A stretch of DNA of 24,851 bases from Chara braunii (Eukaryota > Streptophyta > Charophyceae > Charales > Characeae), in assembly GCA_003427395.1 (NCBI GenBank), contig BFEA01000245.1, positions 2,060,109 to 2,084,959 on the forward strand, given 5' to 3'. The first letter of the stretch is position 1, and every line of letters starts with the position of its first letter. Positions 1 to 9,631 of this stretch are shown here, piece by piece. Made by a program: the position numbers and the translations under genes. The notes beneath the pieces were generated by a model. That model was not told where the DNA came from. It saw nothing but the letters and a program-made list of their open reading frames with translations, and made no database searches.

Positions 1-94
<94 letters not shown>
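1..94. repeat. (AG)n microsatellite
   Basis: An uninterrupted AG dinucleotide run with a single extra G near position 61. It is cut by the left window edge, so its true length is unknown. Such tracts are common in eukaryotic intergenic DNA and can bind GAGA-type factors, but nothing here shows a regulatory role. Confidence 0.98.
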
Positions 95-97
<3 letters not shown>

Positions 98-628
98 CTT
101 GAGCAGTGGATGAGTACTGGCTGTTCTACGAGCGGCACGGAATTCATATTCACGTCATTCTAAGCTAATTATCTGTTGTGTATCTATTTATAAACTAGAC
201 CAAGACAACGAGTGTGCTATGAGCCAATCCCTCGACATGGAAATGCTCACTCACGAATAAGTCGGCTCCGACGTGGACGCTATAGCTGTCCGAGGCGGAG
301 GTAATTGCAGTCGGACGCGTCGACGCGAGTATACCCCACGAGCAAGCTGCTTCTGGGTTACATTGACTACCTCGGCGTCGGCTCGTCGTCCCTACCGACA
401 GAGGAGATAGCTGAGGTCCCAGCACAGATGGGAGATGGCTCACAGACTCGGAGAGGAGACGAGACACGTGTCCACACTCTAGGCACAGCTCTCTCGGTCC
501 ACGTTTGCAATCGACTAGATTGCACAAAGCCTCGCCCACACGATCTCTGTGCGCCAATCATTTAGTCCTACAGGAAACTACATAGACAGTTCCTCTTATA
601 CCCACACAGTTTAGTCAGAATCTACATG

Positions 629-755
629 GTCTCTACACACAGCCATACAGCTTTTACTCGTACACGATGTACTTGATAGAGTATGTGCAGTTCATGTATA
701 CATAGCCTAATGATTTTTACATTTGTCTTATACATATATAGTCTCTACACACAGC
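629..755. repeat. Short direct repeat pair, GTCTCTACACACAGC
   Basis: The 15-mer GTCTCTACACACAGC occurs exactly at 629-643 and again at 741-755, and a related GTTCTCTACACTGTGC lies at 791-806. The spacing (112 bp, then about 50 bp) is irregular, so this is not a simple tandem array. It may be a remnant of an old repeat. No function is implied. Confidence 0.6.
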
Positions 756-1459
756 TTATACAGACTATATAGACTCGATACATATACATTGTTCTCTACA
801 CTGTGCTTGGAATAGCATCTAGACAAACTGCGCATACTTAGTATAATGGTCTTCACACTCTTTACAAGATGTTTACTAGAGCGCCTACCGACAGTGAATG
901 AACAGCAATCTCAGTCTCCAGAAAGACTATACCGTCTGTACGCATACATGGTCCCTTCACCGACTCGTTTACAATGTTCTAGACATCGACAGTCCACTAG
1001 CGGCAGTTTGTACAGTGTAAATCGACCCGTCCATGACGACGAGAACGCCTTCAATGGTTTGTGCGTGTCATCCGTGTCTTCATCCATTTGCAGGGTCCAT
1101 GCTAGTCTTCTGTATCGTTCCGATTTTGATCGATGTCCCGAAGGACAAGGCCTTCAATGACGTAGAATGACACCTCGATCGTATGACTCGAAACTGGTCT
1201 CGAAACTCGCTGCATTGACACCGCCACCTCAGACCAGTTTCTTCGAAACGAACCGTGCGGGGCAAGTACATAAACACACACGCACCCGCCTGGCGGCTGA
1301 CTGGTACGCACCTGTGTCTGTTGACACAAAAGTCAGGAGTTCAACTGGCGATGGTATGCATAAAAACAGAGCTATCGGTTCACGAAGCTATGAGTGTACG
1401 CCCAATATTCCACAGTTAGCTGCCGCACGACAAATGAAGAGAAGGCACGGAGAAAGCAC

Positions 1460-1502
1460 GCCAGCTGCGGTCTAGCTCGTGCGCCAGCTGCATTCTAGCT
1501 CC
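1460..1502. repeat. 23-bp tandem duplication
   Basis: GCCAGCTGCGGTCTAGCTC at 1460-1478 is followed at 1483-1501 by the same string with GG replaced by AT. This gives two units offset by 23 bp. It looks like a local slippage duplication. Confidence 0.7.
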
Positions 1503-1536
1503 ACCTTTCTGGCGATTTTTCCTCACGTCCACCGAA

Positions 1537-1581
1537 GGAGGGCGATTGCGAGGCAGTCATCCGCAGAAGATATCGCCCTCC
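1537..1581. repeat. Inverted repeat, 10-bp arms
   Basis: GGAGGGCGAT at 1537-1546 pairs perfectly with ATCGCCCTCC at 1572-1581 across a 25-nt spacer. No T-tract or gene end accompanies it. Confidence 0.5.
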
Positions 1582-1673
1582 TATCACCCACCGACCAAAA
1601 CCAGGGATAGGGAACCATCCCGACGGATGACACGCATACATACATCCAGAATAAAGAAAAAGAACGAAAAAGT

Positions 1674-1698
1674 GCGGTGCGGGCTATAACCGCACCGC
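1674..1698. repeat. GC-rich hairpin with 7-nt loop
   Basis: GCGGTGCGG (1674-1682) and CCGCACCGC (1690-1698) are perfect complements around the loop GCTATAA, and a T-G and a G-C pair can extend the stem outward. It is stable on paper, but there is no flanking gene to assign it to. Confidence 0.6.
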
Positions 1699-2043
1699 GC
1701 ACACGTCTGAGCGACCTACTCTCCGTACCTGCCTGTGTTTGAATACTACGAGCGGGCATAATTTTATTTTAGGGTCGAGGTCCACCGGGTGCGGGTCCGA
1801 GAAACGCCTGGTTTTGTTCCTTGGTGGCTCATTTACCTGAAGAACGCTGTGGATGGTCATGGGAACCGTGGAAACAGAAATTTTGTGGGTGGTGAAGATG
1901 ATCACGCGAAGGAGATGTATCTCGGTGGGATATGCTTACCTGGATTGTCGGAGGGTTGAAGTATGGAGCCAAACGAGCTCACCTGCAAAAGATCCGGAAG
2001 ATAGATAGGGCGTCTTTCCACAGTGCGCACTCCAGTTGCAAAA

Positions 2044-2505
2044 GGGGCTCGTTCCACACCACTCGAAACTCAAGGGTTTCTTGCCCAACACCGGTTCCAC
2101 GGTGCCCTTGAGTTTCTCTAATCACTGGCGGGACGTCATTAGGTTTTGGGGATTAGCAAACGAGCAGAAAACTCTCAAGGGCGGCTCAAGTGCGGCCCAG
2201 GCAAAAGAGGTGATTTCTCAAGTGACCTCTCGGGCCACACTTGAGCTGCCCTTGAGAAGTGTGCAAGAGAGCGGCGGAAGGCGGTTTCAGGTACGTGTAG
2301 AGCCCCCGGATGTTTTTTTTTTTTCCGTTTATTCTCCTTTTTCTAACGTCATTGTCCTGGTTGAACCTCTCCCGAGCTGTTCCTGCTCATTTCAAGGGCG
2401 GACTCGAGGGTTGAGTGGAACAAAACGTGCTCACGCATTTTTTAATCACTTCTGCAACTCGAGTGCGCACTCGAGTTTCAAGTGAAGTGGTGTGGAACGA
2501 GGCCC
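2044..2505 (+). mobile_element. Tourist-like MITE, nested full-length copy (462 bp)
   Basis: The ends are terminal inverted repeats. GGGGCTCGTTCCACACCACT at 2044-2063 matches the reverse complement of 2486-2505 at 19 of 20 bases. Both flanks carry AAA (2041-2043 and 2506-2508), a candidate 3-bp target duplication. The 462-bp length, 3-bp duplication and GGGCC/GGGGC termini resemble PIF/Harbinger-derived Tourist MITEs, although those usually duplicate TTA or TAA, so the superfamily call is an inference. It contains no transposase, so movement would have needed an enzyme from elsewhere. It has an internal palindrome of its own. Confidence 0.75.
2174..2256. repeat. Internal palindrome of the MITE
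   Basis: The 25-nt arms at 2174-2198 and 2232-2256 are complementary at 23 positions, and a shorter nested pair AGAGGT/ACCTCT sits inside. A related but weaker fold is visible in the older copy near 2725-2792. Repeated folding at several scales explains why overlapping frames on both strands look similar here. Confidence 0.8.
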
Positions 2506-3547
2506 AAAGTGATTGATAAAATACCTGAGGCACTCGAGTTGCAAAAGTGATTAAAAAATACCTGAGTCGCGTTTCGTTCCACTCAACCCTCGAGTCCGCC
2601 CTTGAAATGAGCGGGAACAGCTCGCTAGAGGTTCGACCAGGACAATGGTGTTAGAAAAAGGAGAATAAATGTAAAAAGAAAACTATCGGGGGGGTCTACA
2701 CGTACCTGCAGCGCCGATTTTCAAGTGCAGCTCAAGTGTGCCTAGAGAGGTGACTTGAAAAACGAGTAGGTTTGCCTGGGCCGCACTTGAGCCTGTGACG
2801 AACCGATTTCCGCACCGCGCGATTCTCTGCGCGGTAGCGATGAGGGGTCCTAAGCTGGGAAGGATGGGCCAATTACGGGAGATTGGGACGGTTGGGAAAT
2901 TGCATCGGTGTCCTCGCTTCTTCGTCCTTTTTCGTCGGTTGGGTTCGGTCCCGGGTGAGTCCCGGGGTGTTCGATTGGTTGATTGGCTGGGCGCGTGGAC
3001 GTGCGCGCGAATAATAAATATTGACATCGCTTCTTTTGTTTCGGCTTTGGGACTTTTGGGCGCGGACATCGTGCGGGAATTTTGCTTTGTTCTTTTTGAA
3101 TCTTCTTTTTGAACTCTTTTTCAGCTCTTGCCGAGCCCTGACGGCTCTCGGAATTTCGGACTTCCTTCTTGGAGTTTGTGCGTTTTTTTGCTTTTCTGCA
3201 TTAGATGGAAATTTAGGAATTTTGCAATTACGATTTTCTTTAGCCGCACAACGCTTTTTGTTTACGCGCTTCTTCGTGCGGCTGCAACGGAACTCTGATT
3301 AGTTTGCGGCTTTAATCGTGTGTGTAGCTGTAATTTTGGGTGGGTGCCATTATAACTATATCCTTTCTTCTTGTGCTTCGTGTTTCCCGCTCTCGCTTTC
3401 TTTCGCTGAGTCTAGCCAGCCCACAGATTGCATGCTCGGAGCGATGCGTGGAGAGAGGCTACGTCCCCAACGCCGCAGCCCGGCCATGCAGAACGCAGGC
3501 GCTCCCTCTCCAATCTTCTTGCTGAATCCTTGTAATTTCGTGTTTTT

Positions 3548-3571
3548 CGTGCATGCATGCACGCTATAAAT
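3548..3571 (+). promoter_or_regulatory. Perfect 16-bp palindrome abutting a TATA-like box
   Basis: CGTGCATGCATGCACG (3548-3563) is its own reverse complement and contains the RY core CATGCATG, a B3-factor site type in plants. It runs straight into CTATAAAT (3564-3571), a good TATA-box match. This is the most promoter-like spot in the left third of the window. Whether it drove a host gene or an LTR is unknown. Confidence 0.4.
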
Positions 3572-3826
3572 TTCGGCTGTGCGATTAGTTAGCTCTCTTA
3601 ACCAGCTAATGAAAGCTCGGGGTAGCGCGATCAGTGAGGGTCGGCTCACAAGCGAAGTAAGAGGTGAGTGAAGTGGGAGTCGGGCGACCTGACGAGCTGG
3701 TGCCGAACGCGCGGGGTTGACGCGGGCCACGACGGACTGTGGGCACGGGCAAATCTGCCGGGTGCGGGAGGACTAAGCGGGGTGACGACTTCGTGGGGTG
3801 GTGCGCGACGACGGACTGTCCACATC

Positions 3827-3857
3827 GGAGAGAGAGAGAGAAAGAGGAAGAGGGAGT
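3827..3857. repeat. Imperfect GA-rich tract
   Basis: A short purine run, GAGAGAGAGAGAAAGAGGAAGAGGG. It is a degenerate microsatellite, like the longer tract at the left window edge. Confidence 0.8.
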
Positions 3858-4234
3858 TGAAGATTGATGGACGTGGATTTGCAGTTTCTTTGTCTTTTCT
3901 CCCTCATTGCCTTTGTATATAAATTTTGATCTCGATCTCGGGCGGTGCGCCCGTTCTTCCTTTGTTTTTTGGGGATCCCGACTTGGTTTCGGCCCACACT
4001 TGTTTTTGCGATTTCAATCTCAGATACTGCATGTTCTACTGATAGAATGGATGTTATGTCTGTTTGCTTCTCCCTGTGCCTGAACTTTGTTGTTGCTTGT
4101 CGTTTTGATACACTCATGAGCATAGTAGGAAAGATCGCGTAACCCGAACTAATGTTGTCTGTCCTTTTTGATTTACCGTTGTACTGCAAATGCGTAGTAG
4201 CACCTTGCATATTCATAAATGATTGCGTGCGACT

Positions 4235-4453
4235 CACGGGATGATTAGACGATCGGGTAGTTGTTTGCCCAGAAACCAGCAAACACCTCGCGGGGATGCG
4301 CGTAAGTGCGATCTGATCTGCGCACTTACACGTGTCCACACACGTCGATTCTCAACCACCCACGCATGAAAGGGGCTAACGGTTGCGGGGATATTGATTG
4401 ATTGGACGTGCTCGGTGACCATTCTGCGTCTGCAACGAAGCGATCATCCCGTG
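4235..4453. repeat. Possible small MITE with 11-bp inverted ends
   Basis: CACGGGATGAT at 4235-4245 is matched by ATCATCCCGTG at 4443-4453, giving a 219-bp unit. Inside, GTAAGTGCG (4302-4310) pairs with CGCACTTAC (4321-4329). I could not find a clear target duplication in the flanks, and similarity stops after 11-12 bp. It could be a chance inverted repeat. Confidence 0.3.
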
Positions 4454-5341
4454 TGAACACGTGTAAGTGTGATCCAATTCGCGTCGTTTACACATACTCA
4501 TACGCGGTAATCGCAATCGTCGAATATCGGAACCGGCACGTAATTTATGAACGCCGAAGCTCGGACATTCCCTAGCCGGGCAACCACGCGCTAAGGAATT
4601 CCGCGGCTTCGCAATGACAAAATGACACACTCCAGGGACTCAGATTCGTCGTGGGATCCGGAGTACTTCACCCCTTGGATAGAAGAGTGCCTCTGACAGA
4701 GGTTCCCGTGTCTAACTGAGAATCGACTGTGTCCCAGGGAGTTCCATTGTGCGGCTTGTGCCACGACCAGCGATCCACGGTGCCCTAATTTCCCCACTTT
4801 TAACCACACGCACTACTTTATTTCCCCCGGTTTTGTCGTTATCTCCATTAACTTCCCTCCCTTCCGTCTTCTTCTCCCATATCATCAAGTGACATCAACT
4901 CACGGTCGTCCCGTGGAAAGCCATAGCCCCATACTGGCCCCACACGCCCTGCGGAAATTGCCGGCGACGCGGCAACCAGAGAGCCCCGGAAACCCGAGGG
5001 CTTAACCCGAACGTGCGAGGACCGACGCCACGTGGCGACATCCGACAGCCTAACTCGTCAGAATCCCACCCGCCCCTGATGGACCTTTCGTCGAACGCCG
5101 TCATCAAAACAGACGATTCGGACGGCCTTGAACGATCCGCGCATGCCATCTGCCTTACTACCGGAAGCGGTCCGTCCTCTCAACCAAATTGCACTCGTGC
5201 CCCCGAAAAACCCTGCCACAGGAGATCTCAGTTCTGACCTGGGACTCCACCCCCACTTTCCCAAAAATCATTGGCACACCCTTTTTCGCACTTCCAGGCC
5301 CACATCATACTCCGATCAAGAAGTCGTGCTGGGCGTGAGGT
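4454..5341. other. Non-coding stretch, probably ending in a 5' LTR remnant
   Basis: No gene is recognised. Because a primer binding site starts at 5342, the sequence just upstream should be the 3' end of an LTR. I could not fix its start, a canonical CA end, or a matching 3' LTR inside the window. Small overlapping frames near 5013-5409 have no recognisable domain. Confidence 0.4.
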
Positions 5342-5354
5342 TGGTATCGGAGCC
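5342..5354 (+). other. Primer binding site, initiator-Met tRNA type
   Basis: TGGTATCGGAGCC differs at one base (A to G) from TGGTATCAGAGCC, the complement of the 3' end of plant initiator-Met tRNA used by many plant LTR elements. It lies 140 bp upstream of the Gag ATG, the usual place. In a live element the tRNA would prime minus-strand DNA synthesis here. Confidence 0.75.
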
Positions 5355-5494
5355 CGACATGTGGCCGGGTTATAGGACTGACAGCACGATAATTAAGCAA
5401 TCTAGCTAACCGAGGGCGACCTTGACCACGGAACGCGCATAGACGCGACCCCGTCGTCACTAGAAGCAGATCGGCTAACCGACGGGCCGTCAAC

Positions 5495-6217
5495 ATGAAT
5501 GCTAATCAGCAGAACCCCCTACAGAACCCGAATCCCCAGCAAAAGCCTAATCAACCAGTACCACGTGCACGAGCTCCTATGACGCCACTATATCTCTATC
5601 TGTTTGATCCTGCGCATCATCTTGCCGGAGCATGGCTAGCTACGCTCCGAGCACAGCAGTATGATGATGACAACGAAGCTCAGGTGAACATCCCCGCTCG
5701 ATTGGGAGGGGACACACATTATTGGTTTAGTACCTATGTATGGGTGGATCTTCCAACTTTCGAGCGAGACTTTATTAATCGGTTTGACTATGTCCATCCA
5801 AAACAAGCACTCTTCATGATCAAGGACCGAGTTCAAAAACCTCTCGAGTCCATTGCAGAATATCGAAACTGGTTCTACTGAGTGTTTGTGAAAACGGAGT
5901 GGGGTGAGCAAGTAGGGAGAGATTTGTTTATCGATGGACTTCGCAGCCAAACGATAAGGGTGAAACTGCGAAAACAGTTCTCCCCCATCAATCACACGCT
6001 GCAACAGATTATGGCAGCTGCAGAGGAAATGGAACGGAAGTTCGCGGCGAGTTTCCTAGAAGGAGAAGACTACCCTAAGGAAGGAGACTCGTCCGAACTT
6101 GCGAGGGCAAAAGCTGAGTTGGCAGCGTTGCAAAATAAGTTCAAAAACATGGGGTTCGTATCAGGCCCTGTTACCTACCTGGAACAGATTCTCCTAAACG
6201 ACCAGCCCCGAGTGTGA
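5495..6217 (+). pseudogene. gag: Gag (capsid) region of gypsy element, one internal stop
   Basis: The start ATG (5495) follows the priming site and opens an Asn/Gln/Pro-rich leader, as is common in plant Gags. Residues about 28-200 resemble the retrotransposon Gag capsid family (Retrotrans_gag), with landmarks such as WLATLRAQQYDDD, FERDFINRFDY and IAEYRNWFY. A TGA at 5879-5881 interrupts the frame, and the same frame reopens at once with VFVKTEWGEQVGRDLFIDGL, so this is one broken gene. The C-terminal ELARAKAELAALQNKFKNM segment looks like a short coiled coil. The frame ends at 6215-6217, beyond which the continuation is in frame 1, which implies an indel near 6205-6215. Gag would form the cytoplasmic particle. 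Confidence 0.8.
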
Positions 6218-6579
6218 TCACAAGCGTCCCTGTCCCTGTGATGCCAGCACCTGTAATGACGACACCCCCGCCCCCGATTGAGAACCCTGCAAGGTCGAAT
6301 TAATCGACTGCCATTTTTTAAATGACCAAAACGCCAATTAGCTTAATCCAGGAAAGCAAAAAGGAACAACGAGAGCATAATGCTCGGTTGAAGGCTATGA
6401 TGAGGAATATGTGACCCATCGCAGTACGAGCCGCCCCGATCCAACAAGGATTGGCCCTGGTACCTATTCTTGGAGGGGCCGCGAGCAATCTGAACGTATG
6501 TTAAGCATGCCATCAACCTGGGCATCTGGCTCGCGATGGTCCCCATCGACCCCCACAACCGAGGGTTGGGGTCGCTCCA
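6218..6579 (+). pseudogene. Gag C-terminal linker and ruined zinc knuckle
   Basis: In frame 1 this stretch reads as a Pro-rich linker (VPVPVMPAPVMTTPPPP), a charged helix (ESKKEQREHNARLKAMM) and then a nucleocapsid-type knuckle. The knuckle has Cys codons at 6499 and 6508, His at 6523, and Gly (GGT, 6538-6540) where the CX2CX4HX4C pattern wants the last Cys. A TAA (6502-6504) sits between the first two Cys codons. Further stops are at 6301, 6319 and 6412. The frame continues into the protease without a shift, so Gag and Pol were probably one fused frame. An intact knuckle would bind the RNA genome. Confidence 0.65.
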
Positions 6580-7707
6580 ATGGCGGCGACTCCCATCGCT
6601 AACGGACCAGGACGGGTAGGGGCCCTGATCGAAGAAATGGAGGGAGGAGGTAGTGCGTTAGCTACTACGGAAGAGGCTGGCGAGCTCATTCCGTTGGATC
6701 AATATGTATCGCTTGGATATCCAAGGCTAGGAATGATTGGAACGATCAGACCTGCTCCAGAACAGAAAGAGGTGGCGGAGTGGCGACCTTCCTCAGGAGA
6801 GATGGAGTCGGGAGGACCCACCTTCGTCACTGGCGAGATCGATGTTCTGAACATCGTCCGAGCATTAGACCATCGGATTCCTCTTCCAATCGGTCATCTG
6901 CTTTCTATATCAGAACAGGCTAACGAACGAATGTTGCAACACTACAAAGCCAATCGGAAACGATTCGCTCTTGCCCGAACGACAAACACGAAAGCGAAGG
7001 GACCCACGCCGGATGAAAATATCGTAGGCACTTCCGATCCCATACGCGTAGGACTGATACAGAAAGATGACCACTTCCTACGGATTAAACCCATCCCCTG
7101 GAAATCCGCGGAATGTGACATTGGAGTTTGGGGAATTCCATACAATGCCATCATCGATTCAGGAACTGCTGTTTTGGCTATCTCGCTGCGGGTAGTGGAA
7201 AGAGCAGGGAGAAAAAACGATCTGATCATGCTTACAGAAAAAGATCAACTCGTCTCAGCGGACGAAGAAAAGATTAAAACAGTGGGACGAATGACTAACG
7301 TTACCTTTCGATTAGGAAAAGTGTACGCTTTGGGCGACGTCGTGGTCCTGGATGTTAATACTTATGACGTTCTTTTTGGTCTTCCCGCTTTGGTGGCCTT
7401 GCCGCCCCTGCGAGCCAATCTGGATTTTGAAACACGATCGATCATCCTCCGGAATACAAGAGGAAAGCCCTATGTAGTTCCGATGAGACTGACTCTGCGA
7501 ACCTCAGCTAACGTAGCCCCACGAGTTTCTCCTGGGATGACCGGGACTCTCCGTGTGATTACCTGGGACAACGGGCAGACATCCGAGGACGCTGGAAGTA
7601 GTGACGATGATAACCCCGTAATTTTGGAAATGGCACAAGAACGTATTTATTACCCCGTGCAGCAAATGAATGACAAAGCCCCGAGCAGAACTAACCAAGA
7701 TTTATGA
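6580..7707 (+). pseudogene. Pol: aspartic protease (retropepsin-like) domain
   Basis: This is an open 375-codon stretch of the Pol frame. The ATG at 6580 is only the first Met after the knuckle, not a proven start. The catalytic triad reads IIDSGT, with Asp193 at 7156-7158; DSG in place of DTG is also seen in active retropepsin-like folds. About 70 residues later, VNTYDVLFGLPAL corresponds to the family's YDVILG-type strand, followed by FETRSIIL. The N-terminal 130 residues are a variable linker ending near RIPLPIGHLLSISEQA. It would cleave the Gag-Pol polyprotein inside the particle. A TGA (7705-7707) ends it, and the same frame resumes directly. Confidence 0.8.
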
Positions 7708-8241
7708 AGAACACAGACGATGATTATGGAAGAACCTCTCGTACAGAGGATGGTCGACTCTTTGGAACCCCCTCAAACTCTGTACGAAGGGATCTCCCCT
7801 CTCTTCGCCCGATACAACGACAAAAGGCACTACTGTGATATCACGGATCTCCCGAAATCCCTGTTGACACCCGCAAAAGAAATCCGATTGTTACGATTGG
7901 GAGTGAAAATCAACTCCTTGGAACCCCCTGAGCACCTCGAGAGCAGACTCGGGATCGAGATCGCAACCAAATCCGTGTCATGGCAAGACATTCGAAACGG
8001 GGTAACGCCGGAAGAACACGTGGCCATCCGAGAACAGGATGCACAGATGATGGCCACGGTGTTTTCTTGGCGGTTGGATAACTCGTTTATCTCTGCACCC
8101 CCGCCGGAGAACACCAGGCGGACGAACACCAAATACATTGATGTAAGAATATGGGGTGAGCCCTACGAGTTGCACGTGCCCCAATACGTACCTGCTGACA
8201 TCCATCACTTAATCGTGGACATTCTGAAAGAATATAAATAA
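7708..8241 (+). pseudogene. Pol: protease to reverse transcriptase linker
   Basis: The same frame as the protease, between TGA 7705-7707 and TAA 8239-8241. No catalytic motif is seen. Landmarks are SLEPPQTLYEGISPLFARYN, a repeated SLEPP, and near the end WGEPYELHVPQYVPADIHHL, which leads into the start of the RT fingers. It probably tethers protease to RT. Confidence 0.6.
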
Positions 8242-8884
8242 GCGATTAGTGTGACCGACACAGATATTGGGCTGTCGTTAGTCATACAACACGAGATTCA
8301 GACGGGAAATCATTCCCCAATTCACTGTAAACCATACAGATATTCGCTGGTGGAACGGAAAAAGACTCTCGAACAAATTCGAGAATTCGAAGCAAGCGGT
8401 TGGATTGAACCCGCCACCGGGCATTGGTCATTCCCATTAGTATTAGTACCAAAGAAGATCGGATCGATTCGCATATGCATCAATTATCGCAAGTTGAATG
8501 ATATCACGATCAAAGATGTGTACCCCCTCCCCCGGATTGATGATTTACTGGATGCGATTGGGTGTGCTAATTATTTCAGTAAGTTTGATATTCGGCATGG
8601 CTTCCATCACATTCTGGTTAAGGAGGAAGATCAGTCGAAGACATCCTTCGTACTGTTTGAAGGCACGTGGCAATGGGTTCCATGTCCCATGGGCATCTGC
8701 AATGCGCCGGCCACGTTTCAGCAGCCCATGAACGTCATGTTTCAGAACTTCGTCAACAAGACACGATTAACGCAGGGGATGATAAACTTCTGCGTCATCG
8801 TGTACATGGACGACATCCTGGTTTATTCGGAGACCTATCACGACCATGCGCAACATATCTAGTGGACATTAGGCGCTCTGAGAG
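8242..8884 (+). pseudogene. Pol: reverse transcriptase domain
   Basis: A Ty3/gypsy RT with its motifs in order: YRYSLVERKKTLEQI, SGWIEPATGHWSFPLVLVPK, IRICINYRKLNDITIKD with YPLPRIDDLLD, FSKFDIRHGFHHI (first catalytic Asp at 8587-8589), CPMGICNAPATFQ, and VYMDDILVYSE (YMDD at 8803-8814). The three active-site Asp residues are present. The stretch is broken by TAA just before it (8239) and TAG at 8860, and a frameshift near 8899 moves the frame from 1 to 2. RT copies element RNA into DNA. The motif set makes the family assignment secure, although lineage within gypsy needs a tree. Confidence 0.92.
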
Positions 8885-9631
8885 ATGTTGGATTCGATCG
8901 TGCTTGAGAAGAGCGAATTTTTTCTCTCAAAATTTTCGTTCTTAGGCTACGTTGTAACACGTGGAGGATTGCGGCCTGACTCGAGAAAGGTCGCGGCGGT
9001 GAAAGAAACCCCTGTTCCCACGTCACTCATGCAGGTTCGAGCCTTAAGGGACGCGGAGTGCGAGCAGGCCTTCGCGACCCTTAAGGAAGCCTTGGCCACG
9101 ACACCTATTTTGATCCGACCGGACCCCTCGAAGCAGTTCATTCTCATTACGGACTGGCAATCGGAGTCCATTTCCGCTATTTTAGCGCAGAAGGGGAACG
9201 ATGGTCTAGAGCATGTCATCGAATAGTATGCGTCACGAACTGTACCAGACGAACGAAAGAACGACTCCGCTCCACAAGGCGAATGCTACGCAGTGGTGTT
9301 GGGAATCCAGCACTTCCATCCGTATCTGTACGGACGGAAGTTTCTCCTTGTCACCGATCATGAGCCCCTGTTGGCGCTAAAGAGACTCACCAATTATACG
9401 GGCATGATTGGGAGATGGGCAGTGTTCCTACAAGAGTACGACTTCGACATCATCCATCGGAAGACGGAGAGGCACAGCAACGTGGACGGACTGACACGTT
9501 TGCATCGACCAACTAAAGTACCTAAGGCAGAGGAGATCATTCCGTGGAAGGAACCAGAATCAGCGAACGAGCCCAAGTACGGACAAGTGGTAGTCCTTCC
9601 ACGTGGCAAGAAGCAGGCCGGTGGCAATGGG
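8885..9631 (+). pseudogene. Pol: RT C-terminus and RNase H domain
   Basis: Frame 2. LEKSEFFLSKFSFLGYVV is the end of the RT palm and start of the thumb. VRAL is then followed directly by RDAECEQAFATLKEAL, so about 30 residues normally between them (the YYRRFI-type stretch) are missing. RNase H follows, with acidic positions in LITDWQSESISAIL, the Glu of GECYAVV, the Asp of LLVTDHEPLLAL and the Asp of NVDGLTRL. A TAG (9224-9226) interrupts it. The frame ends at TGA 9632-9634, created by what looks like one extra T at 9632: skipping that base puts GDDGNPVTP in frame with the PHD finger that follows. Confidence 0.85.

Larger units (their letters stand above)
95..2007. other. Unassigned intergenic DNA
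   Basis: No coding region that I can support. Open frames on both strands near 195-565 overlap each other and match no family I recognise. The stretch at about 590-830 is AT-rich and carries a repeated 15-mer. A TATA-like string (ATTTATAAA) lies near 186-194 without a convincing gene behind it. Short inverted and direct repeats at 1460-1698 are listed separately. Confidence 0.6.
2008..2797 (-). mobile_element. Tourist-like MITE, older copy, interrupted and truncated
   Basis: This copy is read in the opposite orientation to the nested copy at 2044-2505. Its left end (2008-2022, GGGCGTCTTTCCACA) matches 13 of 15 bases of the family terminus. The body resumes at GTGCGCACTCCAG (2023 on), is split by the nested insertion, and continues from 2506 to about 2797. 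2531-2792 is an inverted copy of about 2185-2472, including the stretches around GAGTCCGCCCTTGAAATGAG and GGCCGCACTTGAG. The far terminus is missing, so this copy is truncated. It also carries a local tandem duplication of about 37 bp around GTTGCAAAAGTGATT. No coding capacity is expected or seen. Confidence 0.7.
2798..4234. other. Unassigned DNA with promoter-like signals
   Basis: No protein family is recognised on either strand. The + strand is T-rich at about 3040-3260. A palindrome plus TATA string at 3548-3571 is described separately. Downstream of it a short frame begins with ATG at 3609 and runs into GAG|GTGAGT at 3661-3669, a good match to a plant 5' splice site. A pyrimidine-rich stretch ending in CAG at 4021-4023 could be an acceptor. 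A second TATA-like string (TATATAAA) lies at about 3916-3923. The distal coding part of any such gene is not seen. Confidence 0.4.

Noticed and set aside
195-565. 120-codon minus-strand and 86-codon plus-strand ORFs
   Set aside because: They overlap each other, have no recognisable domain and no supporting promoter or splice context.
2036-3069. ORFs of 149 (+) and 128 (-) codons sharing a similar peptide (SSAAQA...)
   Set aside because: The shared peptide is simply the inverted MITE arms read on opposite strands; these elements are non-coding.
5013-5409. Small plus-strand ORFs upstream of Gag
   Set aside because: They span the priming site and presumed LTR end and have no domain; leader sequence of the retroelement is more likely.
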